Shown: piece by piece, positions 41,579 to 49,366 of the stretch
Layout: the number at the start of each line of letters is the position of its first letter
How positions within the stretch are numbered: the stretch's first letter is position 1
Source: Streptomyces koelreuteriae
GTDB lineage: Bacteria > Actinomycetota > Actinomycetes > Streptomycetales > Streptomycetaceae
Length of the DNA stretch: 64,000 bases
Direction of reading: 5' to 3'
Assembly (NCBI RefSeq): GCF_018604545.1
Contig: NZ_CP075896.1
Location: 6,448,001 to 6,512,000, forward strand
Position numbers and translations under genes: made by a program
Notes under the pieces: generated by a model
Seen by the model: only the letters and a program-made list of their open reading frames with translations
Database searches by the model: none
Told to the model about the DNA's origin: nothing

Positions 41579-43726
41579 ATGCGGCCCGTTTCCCAGATCG
41601 AACGCACGGTGGCGCCCTTCGAGGTCGTCAGCCCCTACCAGCCGAACGGCGACCAGCCGGCGGCCATCGCCGATCTCGCCCGGCGCGTCCAGGCAGGCGA
41701 GAAGGACGTCGTCCTGCTCGGCGCGACCGGCACCGGCAAGTCCGCCACCACCGCGTGGATGATCGAGAAGCTCCAGCGCCCCACCCTCGTAATGGCGCCG
41801 AACAAGACACTGGCCGCCCAGCTGGCGAACGAGTTCCGCGAGCTGCTCCCGAACAACGCCGTCGAGTACTTCGTCTCGTACTACGACTACTACCAGCCCG
41901 AGGCGTACGTCCCGCAGTCGGACACCTACATCGAGAAGGACTCCTCGATCAACGAGGAGGTCGAGCGCCTGCGCCACTCCGCGACCAATTCGCTGCTCAC
42001 CCGCCGCGACGTCGTGGTGGTCGCCTCGGTCTCCTGCATCTACGGCCTCGGTACACCGCAGGAGTACGTGGACCGCATGGTCCCCCTCAGGGTCGGCGAC
42101 GAGTTCGACCGGGACGAGCTGCTGCGCCGCTTCGTCGACATCCAGTACACGCGCAACGACATGGCCTTCACCCGCGGCACCTTCCGCGTCCGCGGCGACA
42201 CCATCGAGATCTTCCCGGTCTACGAGGAGCTGGCCGTCCGCATCGAGATGTTCGGCGACGAGATCGAGGCGCTCTCCACCCTCCACCCGCTCACCGGCGA
42301 GATCATCAGCGACGACCAGCAGCTGTACGTCTTCCCGGCCTCCCACTACGTCGCGGGGCCCGAGCGCCTGGAGCGGGCGGTCAACGACATCGAGAAGGAG
42401 CTGGGCGAGCGCCTCGCGGAACTGGAGAAGCAGGGCAAGCTCCTGGAGGCCCAGCGCCTCAGGATGCGCACCACGTACGACATCGAGATGCTCCGCCAGA
42501 TCGGCTCCTGCTCCGGCGTCGAGAACTACTCGATGCACTTCGACGGCCGCCTGCCCGGCTCCCCGCCCAACACCCTGCTCGACTACTTCCCGGACGACTT
42601 CCTCCTCGTCATCGACGAGTCGCACGTCACGGTGCCCCAGATCGGCGCCATGTACGAGGGCGACGCCTCCCGCAAGCGCACTCTCGTCGACCACGGCTTC
42701 CGGCTGCCCTCCGCCCTGGACAACCGCCCCCTGAAGTGGGAGGAGTTCCAGGAGCGCGTCGACCAGACGGTCTACCTGTCGGCGACCCCCGGAAACTACG
42801 AGCTCTCCCGCGGCGACGGCGTCGTCGAGCAGATCATCCGCCCCACCGGCCTGATCGACCCCGAGGTCGTCGTCAAGCCCACCGAGGGCCAGATCGACGA
42901 CCTGGTCCACGAGATCCGGACCCGCACCGACAAGGACGAGCGCGTCCTGGTCACCACGCTCACCAAGAAGATGGCCGAGGACCTCACGGACTACTTCCTG
43001 GAGCTGGGCATCCAGGTGCGCTATCTGCACAGCGACGTCGACACCCTGCGCCGCGTCGAGCTGCTGCGCGAGCTGCGCTCCGGCGAGTACGACGTGCTCG
43101 TCGGCATCAACCTCCTGAGGGAGGGCCTCGACCTGCCCGAGGTGTCCCTGGTGGCGATCCTGGACGCCGACAAGGAGGGCTTCCTGCGCTCCGGCACCTC
43201 CCTGATCCAGACCATCGGCCGCGCCGCGCGCAACGTCTCGGGCCAGGTCCACATGTACGCCGACAAGATCACCCCGGCGATGGAGAAGGCCATCGACGAG
43301 ACCAACCGGCGCCGGGAGAAGCAGATCGCGTACAACACGGAACAGGGCATCGACCCCCAGCCCCTCCGTAAGAAGATCAACGACATCGTCGCCCAGATCG
43401 CCCGCGAGGACATCGACACCGAGCAGCTGCTCGGCTCGGGCTACCGCAAGGGGCGCAAGGACGGCGGAGGTGCCAAGGCGCCCGTGCCCTCCCTGGGCGG
43501 CAAGGCCGCGGACGGGGCCAAGCCCGCCAAGGGCAAGGGCAAGGCCAAGGAGACGGTGCCGACCGACCGCCCCGCGGCCGAACTCGCCGAGCAGATCGAG
43601 GAGCTCACCACGCGCATGCGGGCCGCCGCTGCGGACCTCCAGTTCGAGATCGCGGCCCGGCTGCGCGACGAGGTCTCCGAGATGAAGAAGGAACTGCGCC
43701 AGATGAAGGAGGCGGGCCTGGCCTGA
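41579..43726 (+). CDS. uvrB: excinuclease ABC subunit B
   Basis: A 715-residue helicase-like damage-verification subunit of nucleotide excision repair. Walker A LLGATGTGKSAT (about 46-57); the damage-probing beta-hairpin YYDYYQPEAYVPQSDTYIEKD (about 99-119); VIDESH (about 345); helicase motifs INLLREGLDLPEVSLVAILDADKEGFLR and QTIGRAARN. The C-terminal UVR motif binds UvrC; before it is a Lys/Ala/Gly linker usual for Streptomyces. ATG at 41579 is fixed by the promoter, which overlaps the region that a longer GTG start (41549) would encode. No ribosome site, in keeping with a leaderless mRNA. Confidence 0.98.
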   Translation: MRPVSQIERTVAPFEVVSPYQPNGDQPAAIADLARRVQAGEKDVVLLGATGTGKSATTAWMIEKLQRPTLVMAPNKTLAAQLANEFRELLPNNAVEYFVSYYDYYQPEAYVPQSDTYIEKDSSINEEVERLRHSATNSLLTRRDVVVVASVSCIYGLGTPQEYVDRMVPLRVGDEFDRDELLRRFVDIQYTRNDMAFTRGTFRVRGDTIEIFPVYEELAVRIEMFGDEIEALSTLHPLTGEIISDDQQLYVFPASHYVAGPERLERAVNDIEKELGERLAELEKQGKLLEAQRLRMRTTYDIEMLRQIGSCSGVENYSMHFDGRLPGSPPNTLLDYFPDDFLLVIDESHVTVPQIGAMYEGDASRKRTLVDHGFRLPSALDNRPLKWEEFQERVDQTVYLSATPGNYELSRGDGVVEQIIRPTGLIDPEVVVKPTEGQIDDLVHEIRTRTDKDERVLVTTLTKKMAEDLTDYFLELGIQVRYLHSDVDTLRRVELLRELRSGEYDVLVGINLLREGLDLPEVSLVAILDADKEGFLRSGTSLIQTIGRAARNVSGQVHMYADKITPAMEKAIDETNRRREKQIAYNTEQGIDPQPLRKKINDIVAQIAREDIDTEQLLGSGYRKGRKDGGGAKAPVPSLGGKAADGAKPAKGKGKAKETVPTDRPAAELAEQIEELTTRMRAAAADLQFEIAARLRDEVSEMKKELRQMKEAGLA

Positions 43727-43787
43727 CAGCGGACCGCGTACGCGCAGTGTTGCAAGACCGACACAAAGCGCCGATCGGGGTACGTCA

Positions 43788-43810
43788 CTGTCAGTGCCGC
43801 TGCGTAGGGT
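43788..43810 (+). promoter_or_regulatory. RecA-NDp-type DNA-damage promoter of the terD gene
   Basis: CTGTCAGTG (43788-43796), 8 nt, TAGGGT (43805-43810). It differs from the uvrB and uvrA copies only in the first, weakly conserved T. Transcript start predicted near 43817, 49 nt before the GTG. Confidence 0.75.
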
Positions 43811-43865
43811 TCTGGTCAACCGCGAATGCGCGGCAACAGGGGACGTTCGAGAGGGGAATCAGCGC

Positions 43866-44444
43866 GTGACCGTCAACATGACCAAGGGTCAGGCCATCAG
43901 TCTGCAGAAGAACGACGGCGGCAGCCTGACCGCGGTGCGGATGGGTCTCGGCTGGCAGGCGGCTCCCCGGCGCGGCCTGTTCGGCTCCCGGACGCGCGAG
44001 GTCGACCTCGACGCCTCCGCCGTGCTGTTCGCGGACAAGCAGCCGGTCGACGTCGTCTTCTTCCGCCACCTGGTGAGCGACGACGGCTCGGTGCGCCACA
44101 CCGGCGACAACCTCGTCGGCGGTGTCGGCCAGGGCGGCGACGACGAGGCCATCCTCGTCGACCTCTCCCGGGTCCCGGTCCACATCGACCAGATCGTCTT
44201 CACGGTGAACTCCTTCACGGGCCAGACGTTCCAGGAGGTGCAGAACGCGTTCTGCCGCCTGGTCGACGAGACCAACGGCCAGGAGCTCGCCCGCTACACA
44301 CTGGCCGGCGGCGGCCAGTACACGGCCCAGATCATGGCCAAGGTGCACCGCTCGGGCTCGGGCTGGTCGATGACGGCCCTGGGCAACCCGGCCAACGGCC
44401 GTACCTTCCAGGACCTCATGCCGACGATTCTGCCCGTCCTCTAA
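43866..44444 (+). CDS. TerD family protein
   Basis: A 192-residue calcium-binding TerD-fold protein: GQAISLQKNDGGSLTAVRMGLGW at the N-terminus, EVDLDASAVLFADKQPVDVVFFRHL, and IVFTVNSFTGQTFQEVQNAFCRLVD...RYTLAGGG. TerD proteins belong to the tellurite/stress-resistance network that works with membrane TerC proteins. GTG at 43866 or ATG at 43878. The next gene, 79 nt on, encodes a second TerD domain fused to a larger protein. Carries a DNA-damage type promoter. Confidence 0.92.
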   Translation: MTVNMTKGQAISLQKNDGGSLTAVRMGLGWQAAPRRGLFGSRTREVDLDASAVLFADKQPVDVVFFRHLVSDDGSVRHTGDNLVGGVGQGGDDEAILVDLSRVPVHIDQIVFTVNSFTGQTFQEVQNAFCRLVDETNGQELARYTLAGGGQYTAQIMAKVHRSGSGWSMTALGNPANGRTFQDLMPTILPVL

Positions 44445-44523
44445 GGACAGCAGGGGCAACCGCTCGGGGGCGGGCCGGCGAGCGGCACACGACACCACAC
44501 AACGACACAGGGGGACGAAGGCG

Positions 44524-46542
44524 ATGACGGCCGAGCTGGTGCGGGGGCAGAACCACCCGCTCTCCCAGGCCCGTCTCGAGATCCGGGTCTCGGCCGGTAC
44601 TCCGGTCGTGGCCGCGGCCGCGCTCAGCGACGAGACCGGCAGGATCCGCGGCGTGGAATGGGTGGCCCACCCGGGCGCACCCACCCAGCCCGGTCTCGAG
44701 GTCTCCCGGCAGGCCGCCGCCGACCACCGCCTCGCGGTGGACCTGGACGCCCTGCCGGAGGCCGTCCACCGTGTCGGCGTTCTGCTCGCCCTGCCCGCCG
44801 GTGGGGCGGGCCCGGTCCGCTTCGGCGCCGTCGCCGCCCCGTTCGTCGCCGTCACCGGCCTCGACGGCGGCGAGATCGCCAGCTACACCCTCACCGGCCT
44901 GGACTCCGAGTCGGCCGTGGTCGCCCTGGAGCTCTACCGCAGGCAGGGCGCCTGGAAGGTGCGCGCGGTCGGCCAGGGCTATGCCGGCGGCCTCGCCGAA
45001 CTCCTCACCGACCAGGGGCTGCCCGAGGCCCGGCAGCTCGCGGGCAACATCGACGAGGCGGTGTCCCAAGGCGTGGCCCGCTCGGTGCAGGCACCGCCGC
45101 CGCGCACCGCGGACGGCGACCGTTCCCGCCGGACAGCCGCCCCGGCCCTGGGCCCGGACCAGGGCGGCACCGCACCTCAGCCAGGGCCGGTCCCACCGAT
45201 GTCCCCGTACGGCGGGCAGACGCCGGGCGGGCCGGGACAGTCCGGACCGCAGCCGTCGGCGTACCCCGGCGCCGCGCCGGACCCGTCCTCCGTCACCCAG
45301 CAGTCCGCGCCCGCGGCGGGCGGCCCGATCGACTACAGCCACCCCGGCCGCCAGAACACCGCTCCGCCCCCGCCTCCGCCCACCGCACCCCCCGCCGCGC
45401 CCGGGCAGCCCGCCCAGCCCGTGGCGGGCGACGCGACCGGCTGGTCCATGGAGGAGCGGCTCTACAACCAGGTGTGGGGCATGTTCGAGGACCTGGCCCG
45501 CACCACCGCCGCCTACCGCAGTGCCGTCGACTTCGCCGAGTCCCGGATGGACAAGGAGATCGAGCAGGTGCTGTCCGACCCGCGCAGCCGGATCGGCGGA
45601 CAGGGTGACGCCGCTCGTGAGGCGGCCCGCGCCCGGCACGCACAGCTCGTCGCCCAGGCCAGGGAGGCCCTCGACCGGGACCTCTCCCAGCTCACGGCCG
45701 AGGTCGGCGTCGTCGAACCGGCCCTGCCCCCGGCGTACGCCCGTTGGGACAACCCCGTGTGGCACGCCTACCGGCCGCCGATGGAGATCCCCATGGCGCT
45801 GCGCCTGGGCGACCTCCATCTCCCCGAGGCCGACCGGATCCGCATTCCGATGCTGGTCCGGCTGCCGCTGGAGCGCGGTCTGTGGATCGACAGCGGCCGG
45901 ACCGGATCGTCGGACGGTTCGTTCGCCGACTCACATGCCCTGGGGCGTCTCGCCATGGACACGGCGGTCGCGCACGCGGCCCGGCTGCTCGCCGTCTACC
46001 CGGCGGGCGAGTTCACGGTCCATGTCATCGACCCGGCCGGCTCGGGGGCGCAGCCGCTGGCGCCTCTCGTGCAGAGCGGTGTGCTCGCGGCCACGCCCGC
46101 GCTCGGCGCCGCGGGGGTGGCGGACGTGCTGGGGCGGCTCACCCAGCGGGTCGACCTGGTGCAGATGGCGGTGCGGGGAGGCGCCGCCGACTCCCTGCCG
46201 CCCGGCTTCGACACCTCGCAGCAGTTGCTGATCGTCAACGACTTCCCGCACGGCTTCGACGATCGTGCCGTGAACCAGCTGCGCTACCTCGCCGACGAGG
46301 GCCCCGCCTTCGGCGTCCACCTGATGATGGTCGCCGACCGGGAGGAGTCCTCCGGATACGGGCCTTTGCTCGACCCGCTGTGGCGTTCGCTACTGCGACT
46401 GACGCCGGTGCCCGACGACCACCTCGCCGACCCGTGGGTCGGTCACGCCTGGACGTACGAGCCCTCGCTCGTGCCGACCGGCAGCCAGGTCCTCCAGCAG
46501 GTGCTCAGCCAGGTCGCAGCCGCCCGCACCAAGTACATGTAA
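44524..46542 (+). CDS. TerD domain fused to an FtsK/HerA-like degenerate ATPase region
   Basis: A 672-residue three-part protein. Residues 1-180 form a TerD-like domain (LARLEIRVSAG, VGVLLALPAGG, EIASYTLTGLDSESAVVALELYRRQGAWKVRAVGQGYAGGLAELL). Residues 190-310 are a Pro/Gly/Gln-rich linker. Residues 310-672 resemble the motor part of FtsK-type proteins: IPMLVRLPLERGLWID, then LLIVNDFPHGFDDRAVNQLRYLADEGPAFGVHLMMVADR, in the place of Walker B and sensor strand. No Walker A is visible, and the Walker B acid is Asn/Asp (IVNDF), so ATPase activity is doubtful. ATG at 44524. It follows terD and precedes the riboswitch-controlled terC. Confidence 0.78.
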   Translation: MTAELVRGQNHPLSQARLEIRVSAGTPVVAAAALSDETGRIRGVEWVAHPGAPTQPGLEVSRQAAADHRLAVDLDALPEAVHRVGVLLALPAGGAGPVRFGAVAAPFVAVTGLDGGEIASYTLTGLDSESAVVALELYRRQGAWKVRAVGQGYAGGLAELLTDQGLPEARQLAGNIDEAVSQGVARSVQAPPPRTADGDRSRRTAAPALGPDQGGTAPQPGPVPPMSPYGGQTPGGPGQSGPQPSAYPGAAPDPSSVTQQSAPAAGGPIDYSHPGRQNTAPPPPPPTAPPAAPGQPAQPVAGDATGWSMEERLYNQVWGMFEDLARTTAAYRSAVDFAESRMDKEIEQVLSDPRSRIGGQGDAAREAARARHAQLVAQAREALDRDLSQLTAEVGVVEPALPPAYARWDNPVWHAYRPPMEIPMALRLGDLHLPEADRIRIPMLVRLPLERGLWIDSGRTGSSDGSFADSHALGRLAMDTAVAHAARLLAVYPAGEFTVHVIDPAGSGAQPLAPLVQSGVLAATPALGAAGVADVLGRLTQRVDLVQMAVRGGAADSLPPGFDTSQQLLIVNDFPHGFDDRAVNQLRYLADEGPAFGVHLMMVADREESSGYGPLLDPLWRSLLRLTPVPDDHLADPWVGHAWTYEPSLVPTGSQVLQQVLSQVAAARTKYM

Positions 46543-46561
46543 AGCCTCCTGACCTGGGATT

Positions 46562-46590
46562 TTGATCCTTCTTTTGCCAACCGCTTTACC
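46562..46590 (+). promoter_or_regulatory. possible promoter of the riboswitch-terC unit
   Basis: TTGATC (46562-46567), 17 bp, TTTACC (46585-46590) in an unusually AT-rich stretch right before the riboswitch. The -10 is a poor match, so this is tentative. Confidence 0.35.
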
Positions 46591-46605
46591 TTTTCTTGGT
46601 GATGA

Positions 46606-46766
46606 AGGTACTGTTGTCGGCACGGAGGGGAGTACTCCCTGTCTGCTGCGACGTGCCCGTCAATACGGATCAGGCCAGATCCCGGGGCGTCGGCCCATCC
46701 TTGGGTGGAAGAGACCTCCGGCAGCGACGACGCTGACATTTGCCGTTAACGACTGCCGGAGGCGCA
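46606..46766 (+). promoter_or_regulatory. yybP-ykoY (Mn2+) riboswitch with overlapping Shine-Dalgarno sequester
   Basis: The conserved loop GGGGAGTA (46627-46634), the CCGTCAATACGG block (46658-46669) and GAAGAGACC near the 3' end are the hallmarks of the yybP-ykoY family, which senses Mn2+. P1 is closed by CGGAGG (46623-46628) with CCTCCG (46715-46720). The same CCTCCGGCAG (46715-46724) is perfectly complementary to CTGCCGGAGG (46753-46762), which holds the GGAGG of the terC ribosome site. The two pairings exclude each other: metal-bound P1 frees the ribosome site, so it should act as a translational ON switch. Confidence 0.88.
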
Positions 46767-47768
46767 GTGGATGTTTCCGTGACCCTATGGGTCCTGACGA
46801 TCGTGGGTCTCGCCGCCCTGATCGCGGTCGACTTCTTCATCGGCCGCAAACCGCACGACGTGTCGATCAAGGAAGCCGGGATCTGGACGATCGTCTGGAT
46901 CGTGCTGGCCGCGCTCTTCGGGCTCGGTCTGCTGGTGTTCGGCGGCGGCCAGCCCGCCGGTGAATTCTTCGCGGGCTTCATCACCGAGAAGTCGCTGAGC
47001 GTCGACAACCTCTTCGTCTTCGTCCTGATCATGGCGAAGTTCGCGGTGCCCTCGCAGTACCAGCAGCGCGTTCTCCTGATCGGTGTTCTCATCGCCCTGG
47101 TCCTGCGGGCCATCTTCATCGCGGCCGGCGCGGCGATCCTCGCCAGCTTCGCGTGGGTGTTCTACATCTTCGGCGCCTTCCTCATCTACACCGCCTGGAA
47201 GCTCATCCAGGAGGCCCGGGCCGACGAGGAGGACGAGGAGTTCGAGGAGAACAAGCTGCTCAAGGCGGCCGAGCGCCGCTTCGGTGTGGCCGACCGCTAT
47301 CACGGCACCAAGCTGTGGATCGAGGAGAACGGCAAGCGGGTCATGACCCCGATGCTGGTCGTGATGCTCGCGATCGGCACCACCGACGTCCTGTTCGCCC
47401 TCGACTCCATCCCCGCGATCTTCGGCCTGACGCAGGACCCGTACATCGTCTTCACGGCCAACGCGTTCGCCCTGATGGGTCTGCGTCAGCTGTACTTCCT
47501 CATCGGCGGCCTGCTGAAGAAGCTGGTCCACCTGAGCTACGGCCTGTCGATCATCCTGGGCTTCATCGGCGTGAAGCTGGTGCTGCACGCGCTGCACGAG
47601 TCCGGGGTGCATGTCCCCGAGATCAGCATTCCGGTCTCGCTCGGCGTGATCTGCTCCGTCCTGATCGTCACCACGATCACCAGTCTGCGAGCTTCCAAGA
47701 AGCAGGCGGCGGCCGAGGCGGCACAGGGGGAGAGCGGAAACGCTCCGAAGGACAGCATCGACGTCTGA
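46767..47768 (+). CDS. TerC family membrane protein, predicted Mn2+ exporter
   Basis: A 333-residue protein with about nine membrane spans. TEKSLSVDNLFVFVLI and GTTDVLFALDSIPAIFGLTQDPYIVFTANAFALMGLRQLYFL are the TerC motifs with intramembrane Asp residues (VDN, TTD, LDS) that would carry the cation. A charged cytosolic loop (residues 140-190, acidic) lies in the middle. The GTG at 46767 has GGAGG 4 nt upstream, inside the riboswitch sequester. TerC proteins under Mn2+ riboswitches export manganese, so that function is likely. It follows the TerD genes, matching known TerC-TerD association. Confidence 0.9.
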   Translation: MDVSVTLWVLTIVGLAALIAVDFFIGRKPHDVSIKEAGIWTIVWIVLAALFGLGLLVFGGGQPAGEFFAGFITEKSLSVDNLFVFVLIMAKFAVPSQYQQRVLLIGVLIALVLRAIFIAAGAAILASFAWVFYIFGAFLIYTAWKLIQEARADEEDEEFEENKLLKAAERRFGVADRYHGTKLWIEENGKRVMTPMLVVMLAIGTTDVLFALDSIPAIFGLTQDPYIVFTANAFALMGLRQLYFLIGGLLKKLVHLSYGLSIILGFIGVKLVLHALHESGVHVPEISIPVSLGVICSVLIVTTITSLRASKKQAAAEAAQGESGNAPKDSIDV

Positions 47769-47796
47769 CCGCGTCGGACGACTTAGGAACAACCAT

Positions 47797-47841
47797 CACC
47801 GGGACCGGTGGCCGGCGAATTGCCGACCACCGGTCCCGGTG
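47797..47841 (+). terminator. strong terminator hairpin after terC
   Basis: CACCGGGACCGGTGG (47797-47811) pairs with CCACCGGTCCCGGTG (47827-47841) over 15 perfect base pairs and a 15-nt loop, 29 nt after the terC stop. Confidence 0.88.
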
Positions 47842-47901
47842 CTTGCTTGGTTCCTGAGCGTGTTCCCCGGTCCGGGGGCGCCGTGGCCGGCTGGAGGTGC
47901 C

Positions 47902-48204
47902 ATGAAGTTCGTGCAGATCATCGACTTCGAGACCGAGCACTTGGACGAGATGGAGCAGGTGTTCGAGGAGGCGGGGCAGCGCTTCGCCGGCCGGACGGGC
48001 GGCCCCACGCACCGCATCCTCCTGAAGGACCGTGACAACCCCCGCCGCTATCTGGCGCTGATCGAGTTCGAGTCGCACGAGGAGGCCATGCGCAACAGCG
48101 ACGACCCCGAGACCGGCAGGATGGCGGAGAAGCTGGGCGCGCTCTGCATCGGCGAGCGTGTCTACACCAACTGCGACCTGCTGGACGCGAGCGAGCTCAA
48201 GTAG
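47902..48204 (+). CDS. small dimeric alpha/beta-barrel-like protein
   Basis: A 100-residue protein: MKFVQIIDFETEHLDEMEQVFEEAGQR, then RILLKDRDNPRRYLALIEFESHEEAMRNSDDPETGRMAEKLGALC. The strand-helix-strand-strand-helix order and the phrase YLALIEFESHEEAM resemble the antibiotic-monooxygenase-like dimeric ferredoxin fold. Function unknown. ATG at 47902 with TGGAGG upstream. It sits alone after the terC terminator. Confidence 0.75.
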   Translation: MKFVQIIDFETEHLDEMEQVFEEAGQRFAGRTGGPTHRILLKDRDNPRRYLALIEFESHEEAMRNSDDPETGRMAEKLGALCIGERVYTNCDLLDASELK

Positions 48205-48265
48205 CCCGGCCCGGGCCCCGCGCGACCGGAGTGCGGGGCCCCCGGACCTCTGCGACGATCACTGC

Positions 48266-49366
48266 ATGATCGCTCGGCGCAGGCCGCTCACGGCACAGTG
48301 GACGACCTTGGTGCCCGTGCTCGCGGCCGTGCTGCTGGTCCTCACCTGGGGGCGCGATCTGCCGGCGGCTGTCGTCGCGCTGGTGACCCTGGTCCTGGCG
48401 GGAGCTGTTCTGTCCGCCGTCCACCATGCCGAGGTGGTGGCGCACCGGGTCGGTGAGCCGTTCGGCTCCCTCGTTCTCGCCGTCGCCGTCACGATCATCG
48501 AGGTCGCCCTCATCGTCACCCTGATGGTCGACGGCGGGGACAAGAGCGCGACACTGGCCCGCGACACGGTCTTCGCAGCCGTGATGATCACCTGCAACGG
48601 CATCGTCGGCCTGTGCCTCCTGGTCGCCTCACTGCGGCACGGCACGGCCGTCTTCAACCCCGAGGGCACCGGCGCCGCACTCGCGACCGTCGCGACCCTG
48701 GCCACGCTCAGCCTGGTGCTGCCGACGTTCACCACGAGCAAACCGGGCCCGGAGTTCTCCACCGTCCAGCTGACCTTCGCGGCGGTCTCCTCGCTGATCC
48801 TGTACGGCCTGTTCGTCGCGACGCAGACCGTGCGGCACCGGGACTACTTCCTGCCGATCACCCGGCAGGGCGATGTGATCACCGCCGAGGAGCACGCCGC
48901 GGCGCCGACCGCCCGCACCGCCATGATCAGCCTGGGACTGCTGGGCCTGGCGCTGATCGGTGTGGTCGGCCTGGCCAAGGGTGTGTCGCCCACCATCGAG
49001 TCCGGGGTGGAGGCCGCCGGGCTGCACCAGGCCGTGGTCGGCGTGATCATCGCGCTGCTGGTGCTGCTCCCGGAGACCATCGCCGCGATGCGCTCCGCAC
49101 GCCGCGACCGTGTGCAGACCAGCCTGAACCTCGCCCTCGGCTCGGCCATGGCCAGCATCGGCCTGACCATCCCCGCCGTCGCGCTCGCGTCCGTGTGGCT
49201 GTCCGGCCCGCTGGTGCTCGGCCTCGGCGCCACGCACATGGTGCTGCTCGCGCTGACCGTGGTGGTGGCCTCCCTGACGGTGGTCCCGGGCCGGGCCACA
49301 CCGCTCCAGGGCGGGGTCCATCTGGTGCTGTTCGCGGCGTACCTGGAACTGGCGATCAACCCGTAG
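48266..49366 (+). CDS. Ca2+/H+ (CaCA/ChaA-type) antiporter
   Basis: A 366-residue membrane protein with about eleven spans in two homologous halves. The cation-exchange motifs are VTIIEVALIVTLMVDG in the first half and ALLVLLPETIAAMRSARRDRVQTSLNLALGSAMASIGLTIP in the second, each with the intramembrane Glu. This matches ChaA, which exports Ca2+ (and Na+ or K+) for protons. ATG at 48266. Its last 11 bp overlap the tail of the opposite-strand transporter gene, so the two stop codons interleave. Confidence 0.9.
   Translation: MIARRRPLTAQWTTLVPVLAAVLLVLTWGRDLPAAVVALVTLVLAGAVLSAVHHAEVVAHRVGEPFGSLVLAVAVTIIEVALIVTLMVDGGDKSATLARDTVFAAVMITCNGIVGLCLLVASLRHGTAVFNPEGTGAALATVATLATLSLVLPTFTTSKPGPEFSTVQLTFAAVSSLILYGLFVATQTVRHRDYFLPITRQGDVITAEEHAAAPTARTAMISLGLLGLALIGVVGLAKGVSPTIESGVEAAGLHQAVVGVIIALLVLLPETIAAMRSARRDRVQTSLNLALGSAMASIGLTIPAVALASVWLSGPLVLGLGATHMVLLALTVVVASLTVVPGRATPLQGGVHLVLFAAYLELAINP

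Noticed and set aside
41500..41600. LexA (SOS) box at uvrB or uvrA
   Set aside because: No GAAC-N4-GTTC type palindrome near either start; the RecA-NDp promoter explains damage control better.
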